Shown here one piece after another: positions 9,445 to 17,106 of a stretch of DNA of 64,000 nucleotides. The notes under the pieces are model-generated. The model did not search any database, was not told where the DNA came from, and was given only the letters and a program-made list of their open reading frames with translations. This stretch comes from Kiloniellaceae bacterium (lineage in GTDB: Bacteria > Pseudomonadota > Alphaproteobacteria > Kiloniellales > Kiloniellaceae), in NCBI GenBank assembly GCA_021776195.1, contig JAJFGK010000003.1, forward strand, positions 7,249-71,248. The letters run 5' to 3'. The translations under genes were made by a program, and so were the position numbers. Each line of letters starts with the position of its first letter. Positions within the stretch are counted from its first letter, which is position 1.

Positions 9445-10503
9445 TCAATACTCGCTGTATTCCGCTTCTTCCTTGATGCCACCAACCAAGTTTACCTGCG
9501 CGACGCCATCCGGCGCCAGATCCTTGACGATGGTCAGGAAGTCCGCCGCAACCAATCTGCGTGCCCGCTGCAGAAGCACCGGGACCGGACTCGAGGGCTC
9601 CTGACGGGTGTAATAATCGCAGATCCGGTCGATGGCGTTCAACACCTCGTTTGAATTGGAGATGACACCCGGCGCCGCGCTCATTCCCGGCGCAGCCGCC
9701 ACCGCCCCCATGGGCGCCGCTTCAAGCCCTCTGTCGCCGATCTCGCCAACATCGTCCTCTTCGCCGCCGACAAAGTTGCCGATCACCCGTTTCATGTCCT
9801 TGAGCAGCTTCTCGAGCTCAGCAAGATCCGCGGTATCGGCGGAGCCAACCTGATTGGTGACCGAAGCGGTTATCGCCACGACGCGCTCCAGCGTCTGATC
9901 CACCGCCGCGGCGGTGGCCCCCAGAACCTCGTTGTCGGTGTCCTGAAAGGCGCCGTTGATCGACGCCATATCGGGCGGTGTCGCGGTCGAGCCCTCCGGC
10001 AGGGTCAGTTCGCCACGGGCGATCATGATATCGCGCATGCCAAAGCGCCCCATGACCCGCGATTCGGTCAGCGGCGTCTGGCGCAGATAGCGCATCATCG
10101 CGCTGGTATCGGCCAACTGTGCGATGGTGTTGACCCGGATCGTGGGATCGAGATCGTCATCGGGGTCCAGGCGCGGATGCAGGCCTTCCCAATGATCGTC
10201 GACATAGTGCTGGATCAACTGAACGCCCTGGGCAAAGCCGGGCAGGCCATCGGTCTTGAGTAGCGCGGTGGTCAAGTGCACGGCCGCGCGCAAATCCTTG
10301 CTGCGCTGGCACACGGCCAGGGCCTTGTCACGCAAATCGGGCCAGTCGGGCTCCTCCGCCTCCATGACGGAATCGCCCATCTCCTGCTCTTCGCGCCCAA
10401 CCGACGCCAACTCCATTTCGGTGAAGGCCGGATCGTACTCCAGATCCTCTCCACAGGGATCCTCCTCCGAAACCGGCGCGAGCAAGGAATCAAGGTCGAT
10501 CAT
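9445..10503 (-). CDS. tssA: T6SS assembly protein TssA (ImpA N-terminal family)
   Basis: The 352-residue protein has the ImpA_N domain: MIDLDSLLAPVSEEDPCGEDLEYDPAF, then PDWPDLRDKALAVCQRSKDLRAAVHLTTALLKTDGL. TssA primes baseplate and sheath assembly. I choose ATG at 10503 because GGA lies six bases before it; the longer frame to 10569 and the ATG at 10509 lack a usable ribosome site. The C-terminal third (EVLNAIDRICDYYTRQEPSSPVPVLLQRARRL) is the VasJ-like conserved end that recruits TssA to the distal sheath in related systems. It is the first gene of the operon, 105 bp downstream of the predicted promoter. Confidence 0.95.
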   Translation of the reverse strand: MIDLDSLLAPVSEEDPCGEDLEYDPAFTEMELASVGREEQEMGDSVMEAEEPDWPDLRDKALAVCQRSKDLRAAVHLTTALLKTDGLPGFAQGVQLIQHYVDDHWEGLHPRLDPDDDLDPTIRVNTIAQLADTSAMMRYLRQTPLTESRVMGRFGMRDIMIARGELTLPEGSTATPPDMASINGAFQDTDNEVLGATAAAVDQTLERVVAITASVTNQVGSADTADLAELEKLLKDMKRVIGNFVGGEEDDVGEIGDRGLEAAPMGAVAAAPGMSAAPGVISNSNEVLNAIDRICDYYTRQEPSSPVPVLLQRARRLVAADFLTIVKDLAPDGVAQVNLVGGIKEEAEYSEY

Positions 10504-10614
10504 ACTCATTCCAAGAAACTCATAGCGTAACGATAAATCCCCACAAAACGACGAGTCGTTACCACACAATGCCCTAAGATCATTAACAAATCAACGGATA
10601 GGACAACACAGGGT

Positions 10615-10644
10615 AACATAGTAAATTGTCGAATAACTATTCAA
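10615..10644 (-). promoter_or_regulatory. Candidate sigma70-type promoter for tss operon
   Basis: Reading the minus strand, TTGAAT (10644-10639) is followed after 18 bases by TATGTT (10620-10615) in an AT-rich stretch. This would start transcription near 10608, about 105 bases before the tssA ATG. The centre of the CRP-type palindrome would then fall near -72, a position used by class I CRP activators. The promoter is a motif reading only; the spacer is one base longer than ideal. Confidence 0.4.
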
Positions 10645-10671
10645 TATTGACACGAGACCGTTCTGTCCCCG

Positions 10672-10689
10672 CTGTGACCTGCGTCACAG
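10672..10689. promoter_or_regulatory. CRP-type palindromic operator upstream of tssA
   Basis: The 18-bp perfect inverted repeat has arms CTGTGAC and GTCACAG around a 4-base centre. It contains the full TGTGA-N6-TCACA consensus recognised by Crp-family regulators. It lies about 170 bp before the tssA start and upstream of the candidate promoter. A similar site lies before the gene at 32937, and another full consensus site lies before the tyrosinase gene. Confidence 0.65.
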
Positions 10690-10797
10690 AAAGACGCTGA
10701 TTTAGACGTCTTGGCCGTCAGATTGAGACAAAGGCGTCAGGTCGCGGCGCCCATTTCAAACGCCAGTCAGCGGTCCCAACACCGGTCGGCGGGTCGC

Positions 10798-13700
10798 CTA
10801 TCCGGATTCCGCCTCGCTGTTGCTTTGGGCTTCCGGCGCCCGTTTCGGCGGCTCGCCGTCTCCGATCAGCGAAAATGACCCCCAAAGGTAGGGGTGGGAC
10901 GTGGTCGGCTCGCCGAGGAAGGACAGTTTTGCCTTCTGCAATGATATCGCCAAAGTAGCATCATCAGAAGACTGCAATTCAGAGAAGGTCTCGGTCATGA
11001 GTTTCACCGTCGCCTCGGTGTAGACCTCCCAATTCGACACCAGCAGGCTACGCGCGCCGGCATAGAAAAAGGCGCGGGCCAGTCCTGCCAGGCTCTCGCC
11101 TCGGGCGCGGTCGCTTTCTCCAAGGTCGGTGGTCAGGCCGGACGCCGCCGGGTTCGCCGCCAACCCGCTTTGCGAGAGCGGGCCACCGGTGTTGCAGGCG
11201 CTCAAGACCACGACGTCGGCGTCGAGCTGAAGATCGAAGATTTCGCTGTAGGTCAAGAGACCGTCGCTGCTGTCGTCGGGTCCGCCCGGCCGCGAGACCA
11301 CCATGGCGGGCTCCACGAGACAGTCCAGCTCGCCGGGGAGCAGGCCGTGCGTCGCCATGACCAAAACCTTGTATTGGTCGAGCGGCAGCTGCTTGATCGC
11401 CTCTTCCGTAAAGTCGGCGCCCATGACCATCTCCTCCGGAGGGGCGCCGAAACTGGCGGCCATGGCCAGGATCTGATCGGACGTTTCGGCCAGCCGCGGC
11501 GCGAAGGCCACGGCCTCGGCGCCCTGGCGGCAGGCCTCGGGCAGCCCCCGGCTGCGCAGAATGGCGTCGGGATCGCCAGAGGGAACGAAATCGCCGAGCC
11601 CCAGGAACTTCTTGGGTGCCGACGAGGGTTTGGCCTTCGACCGCAGGTCGACGAAGGCCCGCACCGACGGCGACAGGCTGATCGCGCTGCGTTTGATGAG
11701 CCAATCGACGCCGCTGTAATCGAAACCCGATATCGCCGGCGTCTCGCGCGTGACGAGTAGCCCCAGAGGCAAGCTGAGGAGCGGGCCGCTGGGCACGGTC
11801 ACGAGGTGTCTGATGCCGGACAGGGTGCCATCGAATTCGCCCATCAGGCGTTGATAGAGCAGATGGGCGAGGCGAACGTCGAAAGCGCCGATCTCCGCGC
11901 CGGCAGCGGTACGCTGGACAACGAAAGCCTCGCGCAGGGTCCCCACCGCTTTGCTCAGGATGGCCTGAGGGACGTCGATCCGGGCGACCTGAACGCCGCC
12001 GGCCGTGACCAGGAAGGCATAGCCGTACTCATCCCCCAGGATGAACTGGACCAGGGCCTCCTCGGACCGCAGAAGACCCGAAACCTCGGCAAAATCGCTG
12101 GCATTGTCGCGCAGCAGATTGAGGTTCGGCGCGGCCGCCTGGGCCTGCGGCTCGAGCTGGGCGATCATTTCTTCCAGTTCTCGAACTCGCGTGCGCATTT
12201 CGTCCAGGGCGCGCCGGTCTTCCAGCGTGACCGCCCGGCTGGCCGCCGCATTGAATTGGAACATCAACGAGTCGCGTTCGCGCTGGGCATCTTGAAGTTG
12301 GCGGATGATGTCGCCGACTTCGCGATCCGACGCCGACAAGCGGGCCGCCGCTTCGCTGATGTTCTGCGCCGCGACCGCCCCCTGCACCAGCTGCGCCGCG
12401 TCGAACATGACCCGAGCGATGTCCCCCGCCGCCCCACTACCGGTCTGCCGGGCATCCCACAGCAGGTCGAGATAAGGCATGACCTGTCTCGGCCGCAGGG
12501 TTTGTCCGCGGGCGCGGAAAACCGCGATCGCGCGACCGTAGGCCGCCGTGGCGCCCTCACGGTCTCCCTTGAGCGCCATGATGTTACCGAGCGCGAACTC
12601 GCTCAGTGCGACGGTCCTGGTCTCGGGGCCCATGGATTTGCGCTGGGCCAGCGCGCCACGCAACTGTTGCTCGGCGATGTCGAGACGGTCCAATTTACTG
12701 TTGACCTGGGCGCTCAGCTCTAGGATCTGCGGGCGCCAGAAGAGGGGCGTGTGGACCGACGCCTCGACAATTCCCAGCGCTTCGTTGACCACGCCCTGGG
12801 CCTCCTCCGCACGGTCGGTGCGCAGCAGCATGATCGCCTCGGTGCCGAGACTCTGCGCCAGGTCGAGCGCCGCGATGTTCGATGGCGACTGGAGAACCAC
12901 CGAAGAGGCGCCGAGATTTCCGACCGCTTGAGAAAAGACATCCGTCTGGCCGGTGTCGGCATCGAGCCCACCGACACTGGCCGCGATCTCCTTGCGCATG
13001 ACAGTGGCCTGGCGGGCAAAGGCGAGGGCCCGTTCATAGTTACGCTGATTGGCGTGGTGCAGCGCCAGATAGGAAATGTAGCGGGCCCGGTCCGCCTGAT
13101 CCGCTGTCCGCCCAATCAGGATGCCGGCCTGCTCGAAGAGCTCGTCGGCGACGGTGAAGCGTTCCTGGTTGCTGACCTCGACGGCCAGATGCATCAGCGG
13201 ATCGGCGAACTCCGGGTCCTGTGCGCCGAGAATTCGCTGATGAATTTCCAGGGCCTGACGATAGTACTTCTCCGCTTCGGAGAAGCTCTTCTGGCCATTG
13301 TAATAGCCGCCAACCTTGTAAAGTAGTTGGTAGTCCTGCAGGTCGCCGGTTCCGAAGAAGCGTCCGGCCAGTTGCTCTTCCAGGCGCGCCACGGCGTCCG
13401 AGCTGCCTGCCGACTTGGCCGCGCCGGCGGTTCGCTTTCCGGCCAGCACCCCGATGGCCTCCTCGGCGACCGGCTGGGCCGCGGGGATGCCCTGGGCAAG
13501 ATAGAGCGTCTCGCCGACCGTGGCGGCGAAGGCGCTGTAGGGCCAGCCGCCATCGCGCAGGCGGCAGTCCAATACCCTTGCCGATACGCCGTCGATGATT
13601 GCCGAGTCGACCGGGTCCTCGCAAACCGCCAGCAGGTCCAGGCGCGAACGCCACCCGCCCTGGGTCAGCAGCAGGTCAGGCGAGATTGTCGAACTGTCGA

Positions 13701-13977
13701 GCGCGAGAATTGTCGCCGAGGGCTGCTTCCAGTCGCCGCAGAAGACGCGGTAGGTGCGTCCCTGAAGCCCCGCGACCACCAACCGAAGGTCGCCCGCCCC
13801 GGCCTCGGCGCGGCAACTTTCGCCAACCAGATTGTCACCGACCGGAAAAACACCGCTGACGGGCACGCCCTGTTTGCGCAAGGCATCGCAGGAGACCAAC
13901 ATCAAGGCCAGACCCGCGATAGCGGCGCCCTTGGCCACCGAAAGCAGGGTCTCAAAGGATCGGCGTCGCCCTGTCAT
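10798..13977 (-). CDS. TPR-CHAT protease-like lipoprotein
   Basis: The predicted 1059-residue protein has a lipoprotein signal (MTGRRRSFETLL, hydrophobic stretch, lipobox LVSC) and several tetratricopeptide-like helical repeats over roughly residues 190-470, for example LLYKVGGYYNGQKSFSEAEKYYRQALEIH. A coiled segment follows near 560-620, and then a C-terminal CHAT domain. The CHAT His-Cys dyad is visible as MATHG (H877) and SACNTG (C928). CHAT domains are caspase-like peptidases, so this may be a membrane-tethered protease or a catalytic scaffold. I prefer ATG at 13977; an ATG at 13989 and the frame to 14082 are alternatives. It follows the FhaC/ShlB-like gene, with which the longer frame overlaps, so the two are probably one operon. 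Confidence 0.85.
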   Translation of the reverse strand: MTGRRRSFETLLSVAKGAAIAGLALMLVSCDALRKQGVPVSGVFPVGDNLVGESCRAEAGAGDLRLVVAGLQGRTYRVFCGDWKQPSATILALDSSTISPDLLLTQGGWRSRLDLLAVCEDPVDSAIIDGVSARVLDCRLRDGGWPYSAFAATVGETLYLAQGIPAAQPVAEEAIGVLAGKRTAGAAKSAGSSDAVARLEEQLAGRFFGTGDLQDYQLLYKVGGYYNGQKSFSEAEKYYRQALEIHQRILGAQDPEFADPLMHLAVEVSNQERFTVADELFEQAGILIGRTADQADRARYISYLALHHANQRNYERALAFARQATVMRKEIAASVGGLDADTGQTDVFSQAVGNLGASSVVLQSPSNIAALDLAQSLGTEAIMLLRTDRAEEAQGVVNEALGIVEASVHTPLFWRPQILELSAQVNSKLDRLDIAEQQLRGALAQRKSMGPETRTVALSEFALGNIMALKGDREGATAAYGRAIAVFRARGQTLRPRQVMPYLDLLWDARQTGSGAAGDIARVMFDAAQLVQGAVAAQNISEAAARLSASDREVGDIIRQLQDAQRERDSLMFQFNAAASRAVTLEDRRALDEMRTRVRELEEMIAQLEPQAQAAAPNLNLLRDNASDFAEVSGLLRSEEALVQFILGDEYGYAFLVTAGGVQVARIDVPQAILSKAVGTLREAFVVQRTAAGAEIGAFDVRLAHLLYQRLMGEFDGTLSGIRHLVTVPSGPLLSLPLGLLVTRETPAISGFDYSGVDWLIKRSAISLSPSVRAFVDLRSKAKPSSAPKKFLGLGDFVPSGDPDAILRSRGLPEACRQGAEAVAFAPRLAETSDQILAMAASFGAPPEEMVMGADFTEEAIKQLPLDQYKVLVMATHGLLPGELDCLVEPAMVVSRPGGPDDSSDGLLTYSEIFDLQLDADVVVLSACNTGGPLSQSGLAANPAASGLTTDLGESDRARGESLAGLARAFFYAGARSLLVSNWEVYTEATVKLMTETFSELQSSDDATLAISLQKAKLSFLGEPTTSHPYLWGSFSLIGDGEPPKRAPEAQSNSEAESG

Positions 13978-14035
13978 CGCTTCTACCATTCCTGCTGCCA
14001 GACTGCTTCGGGGATCGTCATGGTTCCATTCCGCC

Positions 14036-15751
14036 TCAAAACCGGGTGGTGACCGTAAAGAAGAATTGCGCCGCCTCGTCATTGCCTCTGGCCGCCGAAA
14101 GCGACTTGGTCAGCGGAACCGCCACTTCGCCGTCGATCTGAAGCCATTCGGTCACCGCGACACGTGCGCCGAAACCCAGAGAGGCCAATGACTGTCCGCT
14201 GCCGTAGGAGCTGCCATGGTCCCAAACCTGCCCGATGTCATAGAAACCGTAAACGTGATAGTTCTCGACGTATTCGAGCCCGAGACCCGGAGCGATTTGC
14301 AGCTCCAAGGTTCCCGCCAGACCGTTGTCGTCGGTCAGCTCCGCCGGGTCGTAGCCGCGGCCGAAGGCAAGACCGCCGAGGGCGAACTCCTCGCTCGCCA
14401 GGACCGGATCGAAGGCATACTGAAACGCCGCGCCGAGATAGAGCCGCACCGAATCCGAGAGCCTCTGGAGTCGCGCCAGGTCCAGCCGCAGACTGGTGAA
14501 GCTGCCATCCGCCCCGCGACGCGAGTTCAGCGGATCGCCGCTATCGCTGGCATCGAAAATATCGAAGCCGTGGCGCAGTTTCACGTCGGCCCGGTTGGCC
14601 CCTTGGAGCTGATCGCGATGATCGGCCGACAGACCGAGCCAGGCGACCCAGAGGCGGTCTTCGGTAAAGTCCTGGTTCAGGACCTCCAGGTCCGACCGGT
14701 AGTGTTCTCCGCCGCCCTTGATCCACAGGCTGGTCTGGCGCCCGCGCAGCAGGGGAAAACTGAGATCGGCACCGACCAGGAGCGCGTCGCTGTGGACGTT
14801 GAGAGGATCCAGGGTGAAACCGGGCTCGCCCTCGGAATAGCTGGCGAAGGCCCGAGCGACCAAGCCCTCGCCGCCCAGCCGGCCCTCGAATGAGCCGCCG
14901 ACATAGCGGTTCTCGGGGAAATCGAGCGCGGTCAGGAAGGTCAGTTCGCTGCGCTCGCCCAGGCCGGTGAAGCTGTTGAGGCCGACAGATCCAATGGCCT
15001 GGTAGGGCCCGGTGAATTCCGACGCCCGGTTGTCGACGCGGCCGAACCCGTCGATCGGCTGGCGTTCCATGTTGATCACAAGCTGTGCGGCGCCCCGGGC
15101 CTCGGTGGATGGCTGCAGCACACCCCGCACCACGACGCCCGGCACATCGTTGCTGAGCAACAGGTAGCGTTCGAGGTCGTCGATATTGACCGGGCGAAAG
15201 GACGGCAGCTTGTTCAGGTAGCCCTCGACGACCGACCGGGCGTCGCCGATTTCGCCGACATAGGTGACCGCGTCGATGTAGCCTTCGATCACCTCGATGC
15301 GAAAAACCCCGTCTTCGATGGTCTGGGCCGGCACGACCACGCGGCTCAAAATAAAGCCATCGCTGCGGTAGCGCGCCTCCAGCGCCTGGGCAATATCGAA
15401 AAGCTCGACCAGGGACAGCTCCTGGCCGATCTTGTCGTCGTAAAGCGCCGCGAGTGTTGCCTCATCGTAGGCGGTGACGCCATCCAGCATCACCTTCGTC
15501 AGGACGACGCTGATATCCTCTGCCCCCGGCGGCGCGCCGGTCTCGGGCAGACGCAGGCTGGGAATCTGAATCGTCCCCTCGGGGGTGGCGAAGGTGCCCG
15601 AAGAAATGTCCGGCACACGCGGCTCGACCTGCGACGGCACCTGTTGGGCGCGCAGCACCGTTGGCGCCGTCGACACGAAGGCCAACACCGGCAAAACCAG
15701 TGCCAGGCACAAGATTCGAATTCTTGCCTCGGATCCCAAGATTCCGCCCAT
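14036..15751 (-). CDS. FhaC/ShlB-type POTRA and beta-barrel outer-membrane protein
   Basis: The 571-residue product has a signal peptide (hydrophobic RILCLALVLPVLAFVSTAP, cleavage after LRAQ). A POTRA_2-like segment follows (VLTKVMLDGVTAYDEATLAALYDDKIGQ, then ALEARYRSDGFILSRVVVPAQTIEDGVFRIEVIEGYID), then a ShlB-type barrel region ending in aromatic Phe (FFFTVTTRF), as outer-membrane barrels do. The late motif FGRGYDPAELTDDNG matches the conserved barrel lid region of two-partner secretion transporters. No large TpsA exoprotein is adjacent, so the CHAT lipoprotein directly downstream is the natural candidate partner. ATG at 15751 is chosen because the upstream frame to 15895 is not signal-like. 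Confidence 0.88.
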   Translation of the reverse strand: MGGILGSEARIRILCLALVLPVLAFVSTAPTVLRAQQVPSQVEPRVPDISSGTFATPEGTIQIPSLRLPETGAPPGAEDISVVLTKVMLDGVTAYDEATLAALYDDKIGQELSLVELFDIAQALEARYRSDGFILSRVVVPAQTIEDGVFRIEVIEGYIDAVTYVGEIGDARSVVEGYLNKLPSFRPVNIDDLERYLLLSNDVPGVVVRGVLQPSTEARGAAQLVINMERQPIDGFGRVDNRASEFTGPYQAIGSVGLNSFTGLGERSELTFLTALDFPENRYVGGSFEGRLGGEGLVARAFASYSEGEPGFTLDPLNVHSDALLVGADLSFPLLRGRQTSLWIKGGGEHYRSDLEVLNQDFTEDRLWVAWLGLSADHRDQLQGANRADVKLRHGFDIFDASDSGDPLNSRRGADGSFTSLRLDLARLQRLSDSVRLYLGAAFQYAFDPVLASEEFALGGLAFGRGYDPAELTDDNGLAGTLELQIAPGLGLEYVENYHVYGFYDIGQVWDHGSSYGSGQSLASLGFGARVAVTEWLQIDGEVAVPLTKSLSAARGNDEAAQFFFTVTTRF

Positions 15752-16269
15752 CCCCCACTCGGTCGCCCGCCCGATCCTCGTCTGCCAATTGCGCCAACGA
15801 GACTGCGACCAAAATTTGTAGATCGTCCGCTTAGCACAGCACGGCGGTAAAATCCACAACTCCCGGCCCCAGTACCGCCCAGCGGTGCACCGCAAGGCTT
15901 TGCAGAGTCACGATCTTTTCTGTACCGAGAGTCCAGGATTTGGGGCCCTCGGTCAAGCCATTCCCGCGCCCGCCGGGCGAACCTTTTACCGTGCAACTGT
16001 GCCAGGTGTGATATTCGCCACTTTATTCCAGTCCCGCTTCGGGCTATCTTAGGTAAACAGTTGAACTTACGACCCGTTGTCACAAAGCCGAGGGTCTCGG
16101 CGTGGCCGGGTCAGGGAAGGTGGCTGATATCGACGAGGTGGATGCAACAATCAAACGACGTTGCCCCACTGCGATGACGCCGCGACCGGAAGACGGCACC
16201 TGTCTGAAGTTGGCCAGGGCCGTCGCCGGAAGCGAGCGTCTCCACCCCTAACAGAAAGCGGAGGCTACC
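15752..16269. other. Divergent intergenic region between fhaC-like and ompA-like genes
   Basis: The 518 bp between two divergent envelope genes must hold promoters for both. I see a degenerate CRP-type site (separate entry) and a short tRNA-Leu-like string near 15770-15800 that does not fold into a full tRNA. No convincing gene is present; long frames here are antisense or in wrong frames. Confidence 0.5.
16007..16022. promoter_or_regulatory. Degenerate CRP-type site in divergent promoter region
   Basis: TGTGA-N6-CCACT matches eight of the ten specified bases of TGTGA-N6-TCACA. It lies between the divergent FhaC-like and OmpA-like genes. This is weaker than the sites at 10672 and 55561 and could be chance. 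Confidence 0.25.
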
Positions 16270-16935
16270 ATGAAAGCCGAACACAAAAGCCTGGCGCTGG
16301 GAACGATTTTTGCGGCGGCGTCCCTGATCGCGACACTCCCGGCCACGGCCCAGACAAACAATGAAGTCCTGATGTCCGACAATCCGTCCTACTGCGAGGT
16401 TTACAATGCTTTGAGCAGTACGGCGGCGCCGGAGTGCCAGCAGGAAGCGCCAGCCAAGACCCGCGGGCTGACCCTCACGGGAACAACCCAGGGCCTGGCC
16501 ATCACCAACAGCTCGCAGACCGGCAGTTCGGGAACGGCGGCGGCCGCGACCACCCAGGCGACCGGCACCCTTGCCGCGAACAGCGGGCCGAAGGCAGCTG
16601 CTTTCGGGTCGATCCAATTCGAGTTCAATTCGGTCGACCTGACGCCCCAGGCCCGTGCGACGCTCGACACCGTGGCGGAAGTGCTGAAGGACTCTCGGCT
16701 CCAGGGCCAGGCCTTTGTCATCGAAGGCCATACCGACTCGGTCGGTGCCGCAGGCTACAACCAGTCGCTCTCCGAGAGCCGCGCCCAGGCCGTGGTTTCC
16801 TACCTGATCTCACGCCATGCGATCACCTCGAATCGTCTGCGCTGGCGGGGCCGCGGCGAGAGTCAGCCCTTCTACCCGAGCGACCCGGCGGCCGCGGTCA
16901 ATCGCCGCGTGGTGATCTTGAACGATCAGGGCTAG
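16270..16935 (+). CDS. OmpA-family peptidoglycan-binding protein
   Basis: The 221-residue secreted protein has a signal peptide ending near ATAQ and a Thr/Ser/Ala-rich linker (about residues 55-110). The C-terminal OmpA-like domain includes IQFEFNSVDLTPQARATLDTVAEVL and the peptidoglycan-contacting block EGHTDSVGAAGYNQSLSESRAQAVVSYL. A strong GGAGG lies five bases before the ATG. There is no transmembrane barrel, so it is a periplasmic or lipid-independent wall anchor. It precedes the membrane kinase gene on the same strand and lies opposite the FhaC-CHAT pair, which suggests a shared envelope role. Confidence 0.9.
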   Translation: MKAEHKSLALGTIFAAASLIATLPATAQTNNEVLMSDNPSYCEVYNALSSTAAPECQQEAPAKTRGLTLTGTTQGLAITNSSQTGSSGTAAAATTQATGTLAANSGPKAAAFGSIQFEFNSVDLTPQARATLDTVAEVLKDSRLQGQAFVIEGHTDSVGAAGYNQSLSESRAQAVVSYLISRHAITSNRLRWRGRGESQPFYPSDPAAAVNRRVVILNDQG

Positions 16936-16948
16936 CGCCCCGGGGACA

Positions 16949-17016
16949 GGCCGCCAGACACCGGGCGGCCGAAACGAAAGACCCCGGGCCAGGCGGGAAG
17001 GATACTTGGCCCGGGG
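16949..17016 (+). terminator. Tandem GC hairpins downstream of ompA-like gene
   Basis: Two perfect hairpins follow the OmpA-like stop. The first, at 16949-16970, has 7-bp arms (GGCCGCC/GGCGGCC). The second, at 16982-17016, has 10-bp arms (CCCCGGGCCA/TGGCCCGGGG). Neither is followed by a T run, so termination is plausible but may be partial, letting some transcripts continue into the kinase gene. Confidence 0.45.
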
Positions 17017-17106
17017 CGTCGATAGTGGTATCGCCATGGGTGCGTGCCGCGGGGGCCTGCCCCGTAGGCGGGCGACGCCTGGACGTTCTTTCGTGATCGG
17101 TGGCGC

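Larger units (their letters stand above)
10504..10797. other. T6SS operon control region (intergenic)
   Basis: This 294-bp gap is markedly more AT-rich than its surroundings. It separates the end of the CHAT gene from tssA, both on the minus strand. It holds a CRP-type palindrome and a candidate promoter, listed separately. No open frame in it looks like a gene, and I see no hairpin with a T run for the CHAT gene. Confidence 0.7.

Noticed and set aside
10504..10797. Sigma-54 promoter for the T6SS operon
   Set aside because: No TGGCAC-N5-TTGC match with correct spacing was found in either strand of the region.
15770..15850. Complete tRNA-Leu gene
   Set aside because: A D-arm-like string is present but no acceptor, anticodon or T-arm pairing can be made.
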